A stretch of DNA of 36,433 nucleotides from Neelides folsomi (lineage: Eukaryota > Arthropoda > Collembola > Neelipleona > Neelidae): positions 1 to 36,433 of the forward strand of contig JAQGBZ010000517.1 in NCBI GenBank assembly GCA_034687125.1, in the 5' to 3' direction. Under the pieces are notes generated by a model, which saw only the letters and a program-made list of their open reading frames with translations, was not told the origin of the DNA and made no database searches. Position 1 is the stretch's first letter, and every line of letters begins with the position of its first letter. A program made the position numbers and the translations under genes. This document shows, one piece after another, positions 21,322 through 32,577 of the stretch.

Positions 21322-21719
21322 TTATTGAGAACATGATTTGTGGTCAGGGGCTGGTTTGTAGATATGGGATCCAACGTGTTTGGCTTTGGCTTCCATTGAC
21401 TTATGATCGTCGGATTCATATTTATCAGCACAAACACAAGTGTGGTCTTTTGTGCAAGCCATGTTGGCTGCTTCTGCATCAGTTAAACTCACTGAGTGGG
21501 GGCATTCATCATTGAAATCTAAAACAGCATGAAACAATTCAAATAATTTTAATAATTATTTTAATTAAAAAAATATTTAAAAATTTATTCGTCTGTCTTG
21601 CCTTTAGTAAAATCTCCAGTGTGGACGCAAGCTTCGCCTATTTTGTCTCCTCCGTGAATTGAGGGAATGAGAACAAAGGCGAGAGAAACAAAAAGAACGA
21701 TTCCAGCGGCTCCTTTCAT
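21322..21719 (-). CDS. Small secreted six-cysteine peptide
   Basis: Two minus-strand exons, 21719-21602 and 21518-21322, give 104 residues. Residues 1-23 are a signal peptide (MKGAAGIVLFVSLAFVLIPS then IHG). The mature part has cysteines at EAC, DEC, MAC, TCVC and SC, is acidic in the middle and lysine/histidine-rich at the end. I know no family for it. The intron uses a GC donor (AAAG|GCAAGA) with a TTTTAG acceptor; it restores the frame (phase 1) and no nearby GT does. A 5' UTR intron is likely at 21816-21723 (donor CG|GTAAGG, acceptor TTTACAG). A TATAAATA box lies upstream. Possible roles, such as inhibitor or cuticular or immune peptide, are open. Confidence 0.7.
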
Positions 21720-21896
21720 TTTCTGTAAATTGTGTAAATAGACGATGTCAACGATGACATGAAAATGAATTTAAATGTGGGATTTTATTAATTTAATAAG
21801 GTCAGAGGTTCCTTACCGAAATTTAAGTTTTGAATTTTTGAAGGATATTTGAGATTGATAGGAGTTGATGTGGATTGACTAAGAAGTTGGAAAGGT

Positions 21897-21904
21897 ATTT
21901 ATAC
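21897..21904 (-). promoter_or_regulatory. TATA box of the six-cysteine peptide gene
   Basis: TATAAATA on the minus strand, about 80 bases upstream of the donor of the proposed 5' UTR intron. A TTAGTC sequence at about 21874-21879 could be the initiator. Confidence 0.5.
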
Positions 21905-21963
21905 TTATTTGTTCAATACAATTATTTTTAATTGTAAGAATTATAATTTTAGGAAATATCTAA

Positions 21964-22067
21964 TTAAACACGGGGTTAGTTAAACACAGGGTTAGTTAAA
22001 CGTATTGCTGAAAATTTTAATGGGCCTAGTTAGTAATTTAATTTTAATGGGCCTAGTTAGTAATTTA
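21964..22067 (+). repeat. Two adjacent short tandem duplications
   Basis: A 16-bp unit (TTAAACACGGGGTTAG, 21964-21979) is repeated with one change at 21980-21995 and starts a third time. A 27-bp unit at 22014-22040, containing TGGGCCTAGTTAG, is repeated exactly at 22041-22067. Both lie upstream of the six-cysteine peptide gene and are not coding. Confidence 0.9.
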
Positions 22068-23317
22068 CTTATCATTATTTTCATTATATGTAAATGTTAG
22101 AAATGAAAGAGATCCATAAGATATTTGTGAATGAATATTCAAGGTTAGTAGATTTTAATTATGTTTACTAAAGTCTCAAATTTCCAAATAAGTATAAGAC
22201 TTTATGGATTAAATTTGGTAAGTCAATTGATTATGCATACATTTTATTAACTGGATCAAACTTGAAGGAATATTATTGGAAATTAAAGCAGTTATTATAG
22301 CATAGCATAGAAGATAGCATGGCCAATCCTTTCAATGAAATTTAAATAAATTTGTATTTAATTTCCAAAATTGAACTAAACTGCAAGAAACAAAGCAATT
22401 TGTTTGACCTTTACATTGAACAATAAAATTATGGTGATTTGGTGGCAAGAACCAAGAACTTTAGTTTAATACAACTTCCATATAACCAAATGTTTATTCA
22501 TTTTATGAATGAAAATAATGAATTATTCATGATCATGAGTTGAGGACTTTCCATCATTAAAAAAATGACGTTGTGAATTTAATTACAATTACATATATTT
22601 CAAAGTCGGATTGATTCTTCCTCTTTTATCTTTAAATACTCCTTATCTACAATATTATGCATTTTAGGTATTAAATGGTATAAATACAATATTTTTATTT
22701 AAAATGAAAATTATTAAAATGTTTGTTTGATACAGTATAGGCATAACTTAATTAATAAAATTAATTACGTTTTAACAACATTTATCACTTTTAAGATTAG
22801 CCATATTAATGAACAAAATTAACTGGTACTTGAAATTTTTAAGCAATGTCGGAATTGTAATATGACTTGCAATTTGTACATTTCTAATAACTAATAAATC
22901 GATATGTATTATAACTGTTATTCTTATCATTCTGATTTAATGACTTGTAAAATTGATTCCTTTTTTGCTAAAGTGGAGGTTTGAACAGATTGGAAAAATC
23001 TTGAGATTATAATATTTGGCATATGTTAATTGAATGTTTTTTAACATTTTTAAGTAATTGCCAATTCCAATAAAAGCCGAATTATCTTCTATTTGGCGAA
23101 TGTTGGAGCGGCATTAATTGATTTCTTGTACACCTGTATACAAATAAAGCATAAAAATAAAAAATGCGCTGAAATGAAGAGCTTCAAAAGTCAATTGCTT
23201 TCAATAAGATGCTTTAAAGTATTCAATTAACTGATTAGGATTTAATTAAAGATAACACTTTTGAATAAAAGAGAATAGTAAAGATGAAAAATTGTGGTTT
23301 ACATTTTGATGTAAAAC
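22068..23317. other. Intergenic, upstream of alkaline phosphatase
   Basis: AT-rich sequence with no exon found on either strand. The last 100 bases should include the alkaline phosphatase promoter and 5' UTR; no strong TATA box is seen. Confidence 0.5.
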
Positions 23318-25816
23318 ATGAAGGCGATTTTGGCAATTATCGGCGTCCTCGCCGTTGTTTCGCTTTCAAGGTAAAACTCTCAACTTAAAAGACTTTAAAC
23401 ATCAAATAACATCAAATTCATCAATGTCTCATTATTCCCTTGTTTCATTTACAGGGCAGGAAAGGCTAAATCTTTCCGTCCAATTCCAGTCTATTCTGGT
23501 AATTTCAATTTAAAACTATTCATTATTACTTAGTTAAAGCTAAACCTGTTAAACTCAAAACTTAATATTAGTTAATTAATTAATATTATTATATAACATA
23601 CCAATTACTTACATAGAGTATAGTTAAGTTAATCACGTTGGTTTTATTTAATTATATTTTCATTGAAGGCGATGACATGCATCCGAAGATTGTTAAAACA
23701 TCAACTGGAGTGGTTGGATCGATTGGAATTGATATTGGTAAGAGAAAATTACAAGAAATGTATGAAACTTTAAATTATTTTGTTAATTAATGATTTAGTT
23801 ATATTTTATTGGTAAGTATATCTAATTAATAATTTACTAATTTTAACTTTAGATCGAGAATATTGGTATTCGGATGCACAAAAGAGTTTGGCAGCCAAAT
23901 TGAAAGTTGAGCGAAACGAGAACAGAGCAAAGAACCTCATTTTCTTCTTGGGCGATGGGATGGGAGTTTCCACCGTCACTTCTGCTCGGATATTCAAGGG
24001 TCAATTAGCTGGGAAATCAGGCGAAGAAACAGTTCTCAACATGGACGAATTCCCATTCGTCGGAACTTCTAAAGTAATTTTCTAATTCAATCGTTAATAA
24101 AATACTTACAATTTAATTAAAGAATTTTGAAGATACATTAGTAAATACAAAACGACATTTAATTGTTTTAGACTTATTGCCTCGATGCCCAAATTGCCGA
24201 TTCAGCTTGTTCCGCAACGGCTTATCTCTGTGGGACAAAAGCCCACGATCGGACCATTGGAGTCAGCCCAGAAGTCAGAAACATGAATTGCACTGCTCAA
24301 ATGAAGAAGGAAAATCAACTTGAGTCAATTCTTGCATGGGCCCAAGTACTTGCAATTAATAAAATTACCTTAAACTTTATTATTAAATTGCCTTTTTAAA
24401 ATTTAATTATTATTAAAGGTTGAAGGTTAATTTAAGTTCATTGTTATCTTTTTTTGTAGAAACACGGCAAATCTACCGGAATCATCACAACCACCCGAAT
24501 CACACACGCCAGTCCTTCTGGAAATTATGCCCATATTGCTGAACGTGATTGGGAAAACAATCAAAAGATCGAAGAATCTGGATATGATTCCGATCATTGT
24601 GATGACATTGCAGAACAATTGATTTTGTCCGAACCTGGAAATAAAATTAATGTCATTCTTGGTGGAGGTAAATGCAAATTCTTGTTCAAAATTGTTCAAT
24701 TGAAATTGTTAACTTTTTGATGAATTGAAACGTAAATATTCGTTTTAAATTATTCTTTATTGATAAATTAAGTTAATAATTGTGGTTAATAATAATGTGA
24801 AATCTGTTAATAATTAAATGTTTTTAATTAATTAATTATTAAAGGTCGAAGAGAATTCACCCCAACAACCACAATCGATCCATCCAATGGTAAACCAGGA
24901 CACAGAACTGACAAGAAGAATTTGATCGACGAATGGATTCAATTGAGGAAGAAAGAAAAAGTGAATCATTCCTATATCAAAGATAGAACTGAGCTCCTCA
25001 AAGTCGACCCCGAGAAGACCGATTTCCTCCTTGGTCTTTTCAACCACGATCATATTGAATACACCGACAAAATGACTTCAATGGACAATCCACAAATTCA
25101 TGAAATGGTCGAAGTTGCCATTAAAATCTTGAGCAAAAATCCCAAAGGATTTTATCTTTTTGTTGAAGGTAATTAAAATTAATTTTTAATTAACCATATA
25201 AATATCACAGCTCAATCATATTTAAAATTTTAAAGACCATTTAAAAATATATTGATCATTTAAAGTTAAACATGGAATTGTTTTAATTTTGAAAATAGGT
25301 GGAAGAATCGATCATGCGCATCATGACTCAAATGCACAGCGGGCTTTAGTCGAAACAGTCCAATTCGACAAGGCCATCGGTGTCGCAGATTCTAGAACCA
25401 GCGACCAAGACACTTTGATCGTTGTCACTGCTGACCATTCTCATGCATTCACTCTCAATGGATATTCCGAACGTGGTAATGATATCATCGGGCCATCGAG
25501 CAACATCGGATCTGACGGACTTCCCTATCCAACATTGAGTTACGCCAACGGCCCCGGTCATCGTGTGAGAAGTGCAGACAAAGATTGTTCAAGAACTGAC
25601 ATGAACGAAGAGGATTGGAAAGACATTAATTATTTACAACATACTATGGTCGAATTACCGTTTGAAACTCATGGCGGTGAAGATGTTTTGATTATGGCCA
25701 AGGGACCTTGGGCGCATCTTTTAGTCGGAGTTAACCAACAGAGTTTTATTCCTCATGTTATGGGTTATGCAGCGTGTATTAGTCCTTTTGCTAATTCATG
25801 CGATGCTGTTTATTAA
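23318..25816 (+). CDS. Secreted alkaline phosphatase
   Basis: Eight exons: 23318-23370, 23455-23498, 23669-23737, 23853-24073, 24172-24345, 24460-24667, 24845-25168 and 25299-25816, all GT-AG, giving 536 residues. It hydrolyses phosphate monoesters at alkaline pH with two Zn and one Mg. Visible: a signal peptide (MKAILAIIGVLAVVSLS), GDGMG with metal ligand D90, the nucleophile S140 in ADSACSATAYLCG, E364 (Mg ligand) in FVEGGRIDHAHHD with D369 and H373, D410-H411 in TADHSH, and H489 in ETHGGED. All catalytic residues expected for the family are present. The end (ANSCDAVY) has no hydrophobic GPI-signal tail, unlike membrane-bound animal enzymes, so a soluble secreted form is likely. The motif around the serine reads DSACSAT where DSAGTAT is usual. 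AATAAA at 26018-26023 may be its poly(A) signal. Confidence 0.95.
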
Positions 25817-26085
25817 AATTTTTAATTAATTTAATTTAAAAATTTTTAAAAGTCTTCAGTCAGTTTAAAAGAAATTGTTTTTAAATCAAGGATTTGAATC
25901 TTTGTTTTTAATAATGTTTTTCTTTAATTTTGTTCATGGTGGATCTTACATAGTTAATTAAACTCAAAATTAATATTATTCTTGGAAGTTTCAACTCATT
26001 GACTTCTTTCTTTTATGAATAAATTAAATGCTTATTAAAAATAAATTAATAATTCAATTCTCATTTGATTATTTTAATTAATTAA

Positions 26086-26601
26086 TTAAAAGATTGATTT
26101 GACAAAAGTGAGGAATTCATCCCATATATTCTGAGACGTTGGTTGGGCTGTTGGTTGTGGATTTAAAAAATTGTTTCCTCCACTTGTTCCATTTCCTCCA
26201 CTTGTTCCATTTTCACTGCAGATTCCCACCTTGCACTTTTAACAAACAAAGAGTTTTAATTACAGATAACATTATCTATGGGTAGAATAAATTTTTAATT
26301 TGTATTATTTTAATGTATACTTACAACAATTTTTGAAATTCCATCGTTGATTTCCCCTTCCAATGTAGTCGTTTGATTCTTCACTTTTCCTCCCTTTTTA
26401 TTGAAAAATAAGAAAAGAAACGTTGGTTAGTTATCCACATTATTATTATTAATATAATAATTAATAATTTATTATGAATTGCAAAATATTTTATACCAAG
26501 AAATCTCCAAACTTTGTGAGATTCACCTTCTCGTAAGCCACCTGGGCCGAAGAAGCCGCAAAGAAACTCGCCACAGATAAAAGGAATAGAAAATATTTCA
26601 T
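26086..26601 (-). CDS. Small secreted glycoprotein-like peptide, unknown family
   Basis: Three minus-strand exons: 26601-26497, 26393-26325 and 26235-26086, all phase 0 and GT-AG, giving 107 residues. A signal peptide (MKYFLFLLSVASFFAASSA) is clear. The mature chain has only two cysteines (CKVGIC), several N-glycosylation sequons (NLT, NQT, two NGT), a duplicated NGTSGG unit, a proline/threonine-rich stretch and an amphipathic end (WDEFLTFVKSIF). A TCAGTT about 20 bases upstream of the ATG could be the initiator. I do not recognise it. Confidence 0.65.
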
Positions 26602-27196
26602 TTTTGTCGAAATTTTAACTGAAATTTTAATATGATTTACTTAATGTAAAATGCAACTTTTTAAAATTCTCTAATACACTTGAAATTTATTTGGCGTATG
26701 TTTGTAGCTAATGCAGTTTGATGTAATTAATAAATGTCTGATGTTAATTGCAGTTAGCGATTCGGTTAATTACATATAGATATTGGTAGATGAAGAAATA
26801 TTGAGCTAATTTAACACAGCAATGTAGTTGTGATTAAAGAGAGTTGTATGATTCTAAATATTACAAAATAATAAGGATTAAGGTCATTAAAATGCAATTT
26901 GGTAAACTGTTGTATGTAATCTGTAAATATATATGTATGTATTAAACTATTTTACAATTGTAAGAAGTAATAATGCAATTCAATTCATGCAAAGGGGAAG
27001 TTTTTTAAAATCATTTCCCTTAATTCATTCACTGTTTCGCCAAATTCCACTAACTTTAAATTCCACTTTTAAACTGAGATCTTTATTTAACGATTACTTA
27101 AATTCAATTAAAGAAAAAATTAAAATTAAGTTTTAAAAATATTGTTTTATTAAAGCTTGAAAGATTTTCTTACAACGAAGCACTTTGTACATTTAT
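26602..27196. other. Intergenic between two minus-strand genes
   Basis: AT-rich. Open frames here look random, without splice sites or motifs. It holds the upstream region of the 107-residue peptide gene and the 3' end of PHYH. Confidence 0.5.
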
Positions 27197-28690
27197 TTAT
27201 ATATTAATTCGATCTCCTTGAATCACTCGGTTTCGATACCTCCAAATGTCCTACAAGAAACAAAATAATAATAATAATTAAAATAATAAGCATAATAATT
27301 AAAATAATGAACAGTTTTATTTTATTTGAAAATAAATAAAAATAATATTATTAAATAGAATGGCCATTTATGTTAAATAAAATAATTATTTTTACGAGTC
27401 AACTTACAATAAAATCCAAAGGGACTCCTTTTTTAGCTGCAACCCCTTCAACTTCTTTGGCAATTTCCTCTTGGGAAGTTCCCTTCACATCGATGTATTC
27501 GCACTCGGACGCTGCATAATGACAAGAAATTGCTTTTCGGAATCCAACCGTTCGATTTGCTCCTGATCCGTGTACAAGCAAGGGATGGAAAAACACCGTG
27601 TCGCCTTTGTTCATTTCCAAATGGACCCTTGGAGTGTTTTCGTGTCCAATGATCCCATGGTACATTTTGTTCACCCCATTTTCCCATTTTGGATAATCGT
27701 GGGGAAGAAGCGGGCCGTGGTGAGTCCCAGGGAGAACAACCAAACACCCGTTGGCCCTCGTCACTTCTTCCATGGCCGTCCACGCACATACGATCCGATG
27801 AGCTGGGCGGAATGGGAAATAATGAAGGTCTTGGTGTAAAGGATGACGAGAAGTTTCGTTTCCACCGTCTGGGGGTTTGTTGATCAACATTGTGTGAACA
27901 GCCATGATATTATTTCCCTGTGGTAAAAAATTAAAACATTAAGATTGACATAAGAAATTAAATAAAATTAAGAATGTAAATATGATTAAATTAATTAGGT
28001 AATTAATTAATTAATTATTAATTATACCGTGAATCCTTCGACAATTCGAGTAATTTGTGGCAAAGAACAAAATCCAAAAAGAATTGGGTCCCACATGAAA
28101 TCTTGAACTTTGTAATAAAGTCTTTCTCCTGTGACTCCTTCCTTGGCCAAACCAACATCTTTCATTAAAGTCATCCGTCCTTTCTCCACGCGTCCATCGC
28201 AAATATCGAGGAATCGCTGTCTGTATTGTCAAAATTTCATTGAAATTATTAAAAAAATTATTAAATTGTTATAATGAATTAACTACATGTAGATTTTAAT
28301 TATTGGATCATTGATAGGATTATTTGATTTAGATTAAATATGTTGATTTCATATAATAAATTACTTATAAGAATCGAGATCATCGCTTGGAACTAAATTC
28401 CTAAACACGACGAATCCATTCGTTTCATAAAAGTCTCTTTGGTCTGGTGTTAAAACGGTTGTGTCAAGGGTCAATGTCCATTTGCTCCTTTTTGCATTCT
28501 AAAATAACAAGAACCATAAGATTTCATTTCATCATTTACTTAACTGTAAATCAAAAAGTAAGTTTGTAAAATGAAAATTTAAGCATTTTAAATTGAAAAG
28601 TGATTACCTAAGTTAAATTAAAGAATGGGTTAAATAGAAATGAACCTGTGGAGCAAGATGCTTTTGAATGACTTGAAGTCTTTGGCTCAT
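27197..28690 (-). CDS. PHYH: Peroxisomal phytanoyl-CoA 2-hydroxylase
   Basis: Five minus-strand exons: 28690-28646, 28498-28365, 28220-28028, 27917-27408 and 27250-27197, all GT-AG, giving 311 residues. The enzyme is an Fe(II)/2-oxoglutarate dioxygenase that starts alpha-oxidation of 3-methyl-branched fatty acids. Iron ligands are H152-x-D154 (HQDLHYF) and H240 (HPLLVHGSG); R251 (GFRKA) is placed to bind 2-oxoglutarate. Residues 4-12, RLQVIQKHL, fit the PTS2 peroxisomal signal exactly (R-L-x5-H-L), the same type as in mammalian PHYH. The N-terminal [22 protein letters not shown] segment and the C-terminal [14 protein letters not shown] are family landmarks. The terminal exon is only 54 bases; without it the frame would stop just past a strong GTAAGT donor. 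Confidence 0.95.
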
Positions 28691-29690
28691 TTTCTTTTCA
28701 ATTAATTAAGCTTCAGGCTTCTGGGCTCGGCAGTTAATTTATGAAAAGTGTTAAAACAATATAAAGGAAAGGATAATTTTAAACAATCAATTGGTCTAAA
28801 CAATTTAATCTCTCTGATAAAATGAAATAAATTGTTTTTCGAGTTTGAGCTGAATGTTAAAAAGTTAAAGTGTTTGTCAGCTGCTTCGTAATATGCGATT
28901 TGAATTAATGTAATGCAAGTATCTTGATAGGCAATATTTCAATAAACTTATAAAATTGAATATGTTCGTTATAATAAGTATACCCTAGATTGAATATAAA
29001 ATCATATCTTATCTATCAATACAATTAAAGGATAGCATAAGCGTAGTTAATGTTATGGTTAAAGTTTACAGATAAAATAAGTTATATAAAAAGATTATTC
29101 CTTTCAATATTCGATCTTTGGCCTTTTATTGACTTTACAATCTTTTGGACTTTTCTCACACCACACAATTTTTGAAATTATTTTGTCATTTTCATTTAAT
29201 CAATAACGACTAAATGACATTATTTAGTAAATTGACATAGACATAGGCATTGGTAAAATTTTTTGTAGAGTTAAGTATTTAATGGACTATTAATATAATG
29301 ACTGAATTATGGAATGACTATGGGTTCCTATTTGTTGACTATTACGAATAAAGGTTATAATTCCTTGCTTTAATACAATTTAAAATATTAAACAACAATC
29401 TTGTAAATGTTTAATATGTTTAAAATCTTCTGTATATACATACATTGTATAACGAAATTGTCAACATTTTAAGTGAAGAATTTTATTAAAATCAAAGAGT
29501 ATATTATTACTACATAAGTATGTTTAAGAACGATATGAATGTTATTAAATAGACTATTTCTATTTTTAACATACCCGACATTTTAGTCACATTCATTCAT
29601 AATTACTTTCTAAGGTGAAAATGCATGTAACCTTTATAATTGATTTATCGACTTTGTTATAAATACATTAATGCATACACGAATGAAATA
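28691..29690. other. Intergenic, upstream of PHYH
   Basis: AT-rich DNA with no exon recognised. A 15-base sequence (AGTCACATTCATTCA) at 29585-29599 recurs at 33476-33490, in both cases followed about 15-20 bases later by an AAGGTnAAAATG stretch, so the end of this region may be a copy of a short dispersed repeat. Confidence 0.45.
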
Positions 29691-30765
29691 TTAATTATAT
29701 TTAGTCGGATTATAATTAATATTTGGATCAATAGTTTTATTTCCCAAATTAAAAGAAAGTGGTATGCCTAAATAAGTAAATTGATCGACTCTTTCTAATA
29801 TTTCATTATCCCATTTTAGACTAGCAATACTATCTAGTTTATCATTACCAAAAATTACATATTGTGTCTTTTTAATATTAACTTTAAGGTTATTATCTTT
29901 AAAATACTTACTTAAGGCATTAATTTTTAATTGACAGTCGAATTTGTTTAATGACAAACATGCAGTGTCGTCGGCATACATAAAGATATCAGCTCTTTTT
30001 CCGTTAATTAAAAAAGGTTCAATTTTAGCATTTGGCATTACATCATGGATATCGTCTACAAAAATATTATAAAAGATTTGGGGAAATAGTTTCCCCTTGA
30101 AGGACTGATTTCAAAATAGGAAAACTTTCACTTTCAGCTGTGTTAGTTCGAATAATGGCATTTGCATGTTTATAGATCCTATGTATAATATGTATATTGT
30201 TACTTATTTTCTTATCATGCAGTTTCTTCCATAAAAGTTCGGGATCAATTGTATCAAAAGCCTGAGAAAGGTCTATAAAAACTACATATACATAAAAACC
30301 TTTGTATATGTACTTACATATAGTCGACATTAAATTGAACACTTGGTCTATGCAGCTAGTATCTGGTTTATATGCAGCTTGAAATTGTGAGATAATGGTA
30401 TTTTTATTATTAAAAATTTGCAATCTATTTGTCATAAGTTGAGTATGTAACTTTAAACTAGTTTATGCTAAAGATATTGGCCTATAATTAGTAACTTCTT
30501 TAGTCATTTTTCTTATATAATGAGTTTAAAATTATTTTGGACCAATCGTTAGGATAATCTTAACCGTTCCACATTGTATTAAATGTTTTTAATAGTTTCG
30601 GGTTTTATTTGGCTCACTTAAACTTTTCCATATCTCATTTGGGATTCCATCATATCCAGGAGATTTATTTTTAGCTAACTTCTTCAAATCAGTATTTAAT
30701 TCTATAACATTGAAATCACAATCTAAATCATCATCCAGATATTCATTACTTAAGGAAAATTAAAT
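29691..30765 (-). mobile_element. Degenerate non-LTR (LINE-type) reverse transcriptase fragment
   Basis: Minus-strand homology to LINE reverse transcriptase in the expected order: KSPGYDGIPNEIW (about 30640-30680), NYRPIS (about 30470-30490), FIDLSQAFDT (about 30250), GETISPNL (about 30075) and the catalytic YADDT (29964-29980), then the YLGIPLSF thumb-side motif. It is dead: there is an in-frame stop at 30463-30465, further stops around 30520-30620, and a frameshift near 30065. No endonuclease domain, ORF1, tail or target-site duplication is visible, so both ends are truncated. The exact clade cannot be named. Confidence 0.85.
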
Positions 30766-30911
30766 CTAGTTTCTGTAATGTCTTATCCGATCAGCTAAAT
30801 CTCAAAATCAAATTCTTTGTAGACTATTGGGGACATTAACTGATAATAAAATGAAGTCAGCGGAAGGATTGAATAAAGTTAGTGTTGGAATAGTGTTGGA
30901 ATATAGTATAT

Positions 30912-31193
30912 ATGTTGGAATTTTATCCAGTCGGTTTATTTATTCTTTTAATTTCAGTGTTTGGCATAATTGGAAATTTCCTCACTTTCTCTTATTCTCA
31001 TTCGTCCTGGGATGAAATCAAGTTTACTTATGAATTGGTATTTTGCGATTTTATGGATTTAGTTGATAAGTTCTTTAAAAGTGGTCTCCAATCTTTATTT
31101 TACAATTATGAGACTGAAAAGTATTACAATTATATAAATATTATAAATATAATAAAATATTTGAAAAATGAGATGAAACTACATTACAATTGA
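30912..31193 (+). pseudogene. GPCR-like first-transmembrane fragment
   Basis: A 93-codon frame begins with a strongly hydrophobic segment, GLFILLISVFGIIGNFLTF, which resembles TM1 of class A receptors (GN motif), and continues with LVFCDFMDLV, which resembles the TM2 L..xD..xL pattern. The rest is low-complexity N/Y/I sequence to a stop. No other receptor segments are present and the codons between TM1 and TM2 look worn. It is probably a decayed exon, but chance is possible. Confidence 0.35.
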
Positions 31194-31447
31194 TGTTGCA
31201 ATTGATCAATTAATCGTTGTAAAATTTCTTTTTCAAGTGAAAAATATTTGGAATCGATGACGTGCATTTTTCCTTGCGATTTTCCTAGCTGGGATTTCCA
31301 TTTTATACAATACAAGATGCCTGGAATACAGCAGAATAGAAGTTTATGCGAAATAAAAAACTTGAAGCGAATGAAATATAAAAAATACTACGCATAATAA
31401 TTCTTAAAATATTTTAAAAGTAGGAAATGAAATGGAGACAATTTCGA

Positions 31448-32577
31448 TTAATTAATTTGTTCTCCATCCTCCCGACCATCATCTTCAAAATTTTCAGGCT
31501 GATCTGGCTGATCTGGAGCAATTGGTAGAATGGCTGGAATGGGACGAATTTGGATTGGTGGAAGGTCGAGAAGTTCTCTCAGTGAGCGATTTTGACCTTG
31601 TACTTGTTCTTGTCGAGCCACTGGAGCTGGACCTGGAGGTTCTACATTTTGCATTGGAGGGGATCGACCGCTCGCCCCACCATTTCCTGCTCCTCGTGGA
31701 CTTAACAACCCCTCTCCAGGATCGACGTATCTAAATTGATTTGAACATATATAATTTTAACGAAAATGATATATTTAAATCGGATGTCTCTATATTGTGC
31801 ATTTAATTGTATGTAAGTGAAACTTAAATAAATATTGTACCCTATTCCTTTGAGGGTGTTATCCAGCTTGGTCACATTCTTCTCCAATTCGGCAATTCGC
31901 CATTCATACCATTTCTTGTCATCTTCAACTTTCTTTTCAGCTTTCTTGGTTGCTTCTTCAGCTTTCTTCAATTTCAACTTTAACTCGTTGATTTCACTTT
32001 CCCTATATTTTATTTCCCATTTTATCAATTTTAATTGTTCCAAATAGTTTGACAGGATTGTAATATTTAAGTATGTAAATAATATTTTACAATATTACTT
32101 TATTTGCGAGCTGGCTAAAGCACGAGATGGGCCGGGCTGGTCGTCAACCTTGGCTTTTTTTGACGGAGTTTCGGATTCCGTTTTCACCTCATTAGATCTA
32201 CGCTCGAGCTCTCTGCAACATAACATGACATTGTTTGTAAATTGAAAACAACCAATTTTACAATAACACACTTTCACCAAATTACCAAATAAACTCCAAT
32301 TACCGAATAATTCGTTTCGAAAAAAACCCTCAGAATTTGGAATAAATATCATTCTCGTTTAATGTTTCAAATAATTATAATATCTAAACATTTACACATA
32401 AAGAAAATAAACGGGGATTTATATTTATTATATGTATGAATGAATTGTTATAAAAATTATTTACTCATGGCAATCTGATTCCTCCAAATCAATGTCAGTA
32501 ACACTTTCCTTTGGATCAATGTCACTATCCTCGCAGTCGTTACAAGGAAATTCTGCCCTATCCACTGATTTATCCAT
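31448..32577 (-). CDS. Orphan coiled-coil protein with proline-rich tail
   Basis: Four minus-strand exons: 32577-32465, 32212-32099, 32002-31841 and 31730-31448, all joined in phase 2, giving 223 residues. No signal peptide. Residues 1-37 are acidic (for example DIDLEESD). A basic nuclear-signal-like segment PSKKAKVDD follows. About 80-115 forms a heptad-rich coiled coil of K, E and L (ESEINELKLKLKKAEEATKK). The C-terminal 90 residues are rich in P, G and Q, with LLDLPPIQIRPIPAILPIAP, and end acidic. I know no family; a nuclear scaffold or a domesticated transposon-related protein are possible. The acceptor of exon 3 (AAATATAG) has a weak pyrimidine tract, so that junction is the least certain. 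Confidence 0.6.

Noticed and set aside
26933..27136. 67-codon plus-strand frame between two minus-strand genes
   Set aside because: No start context, splice sites or recognisable motif; composition matches noncoding flanks.
27448..27883. Several overlapping frames on both strands opposite or beside the PHYH exon
   Set aside because: They are shadows of the GC-richer coding exon; only the frame with HQD and HPLLVHGSG fits a known family.
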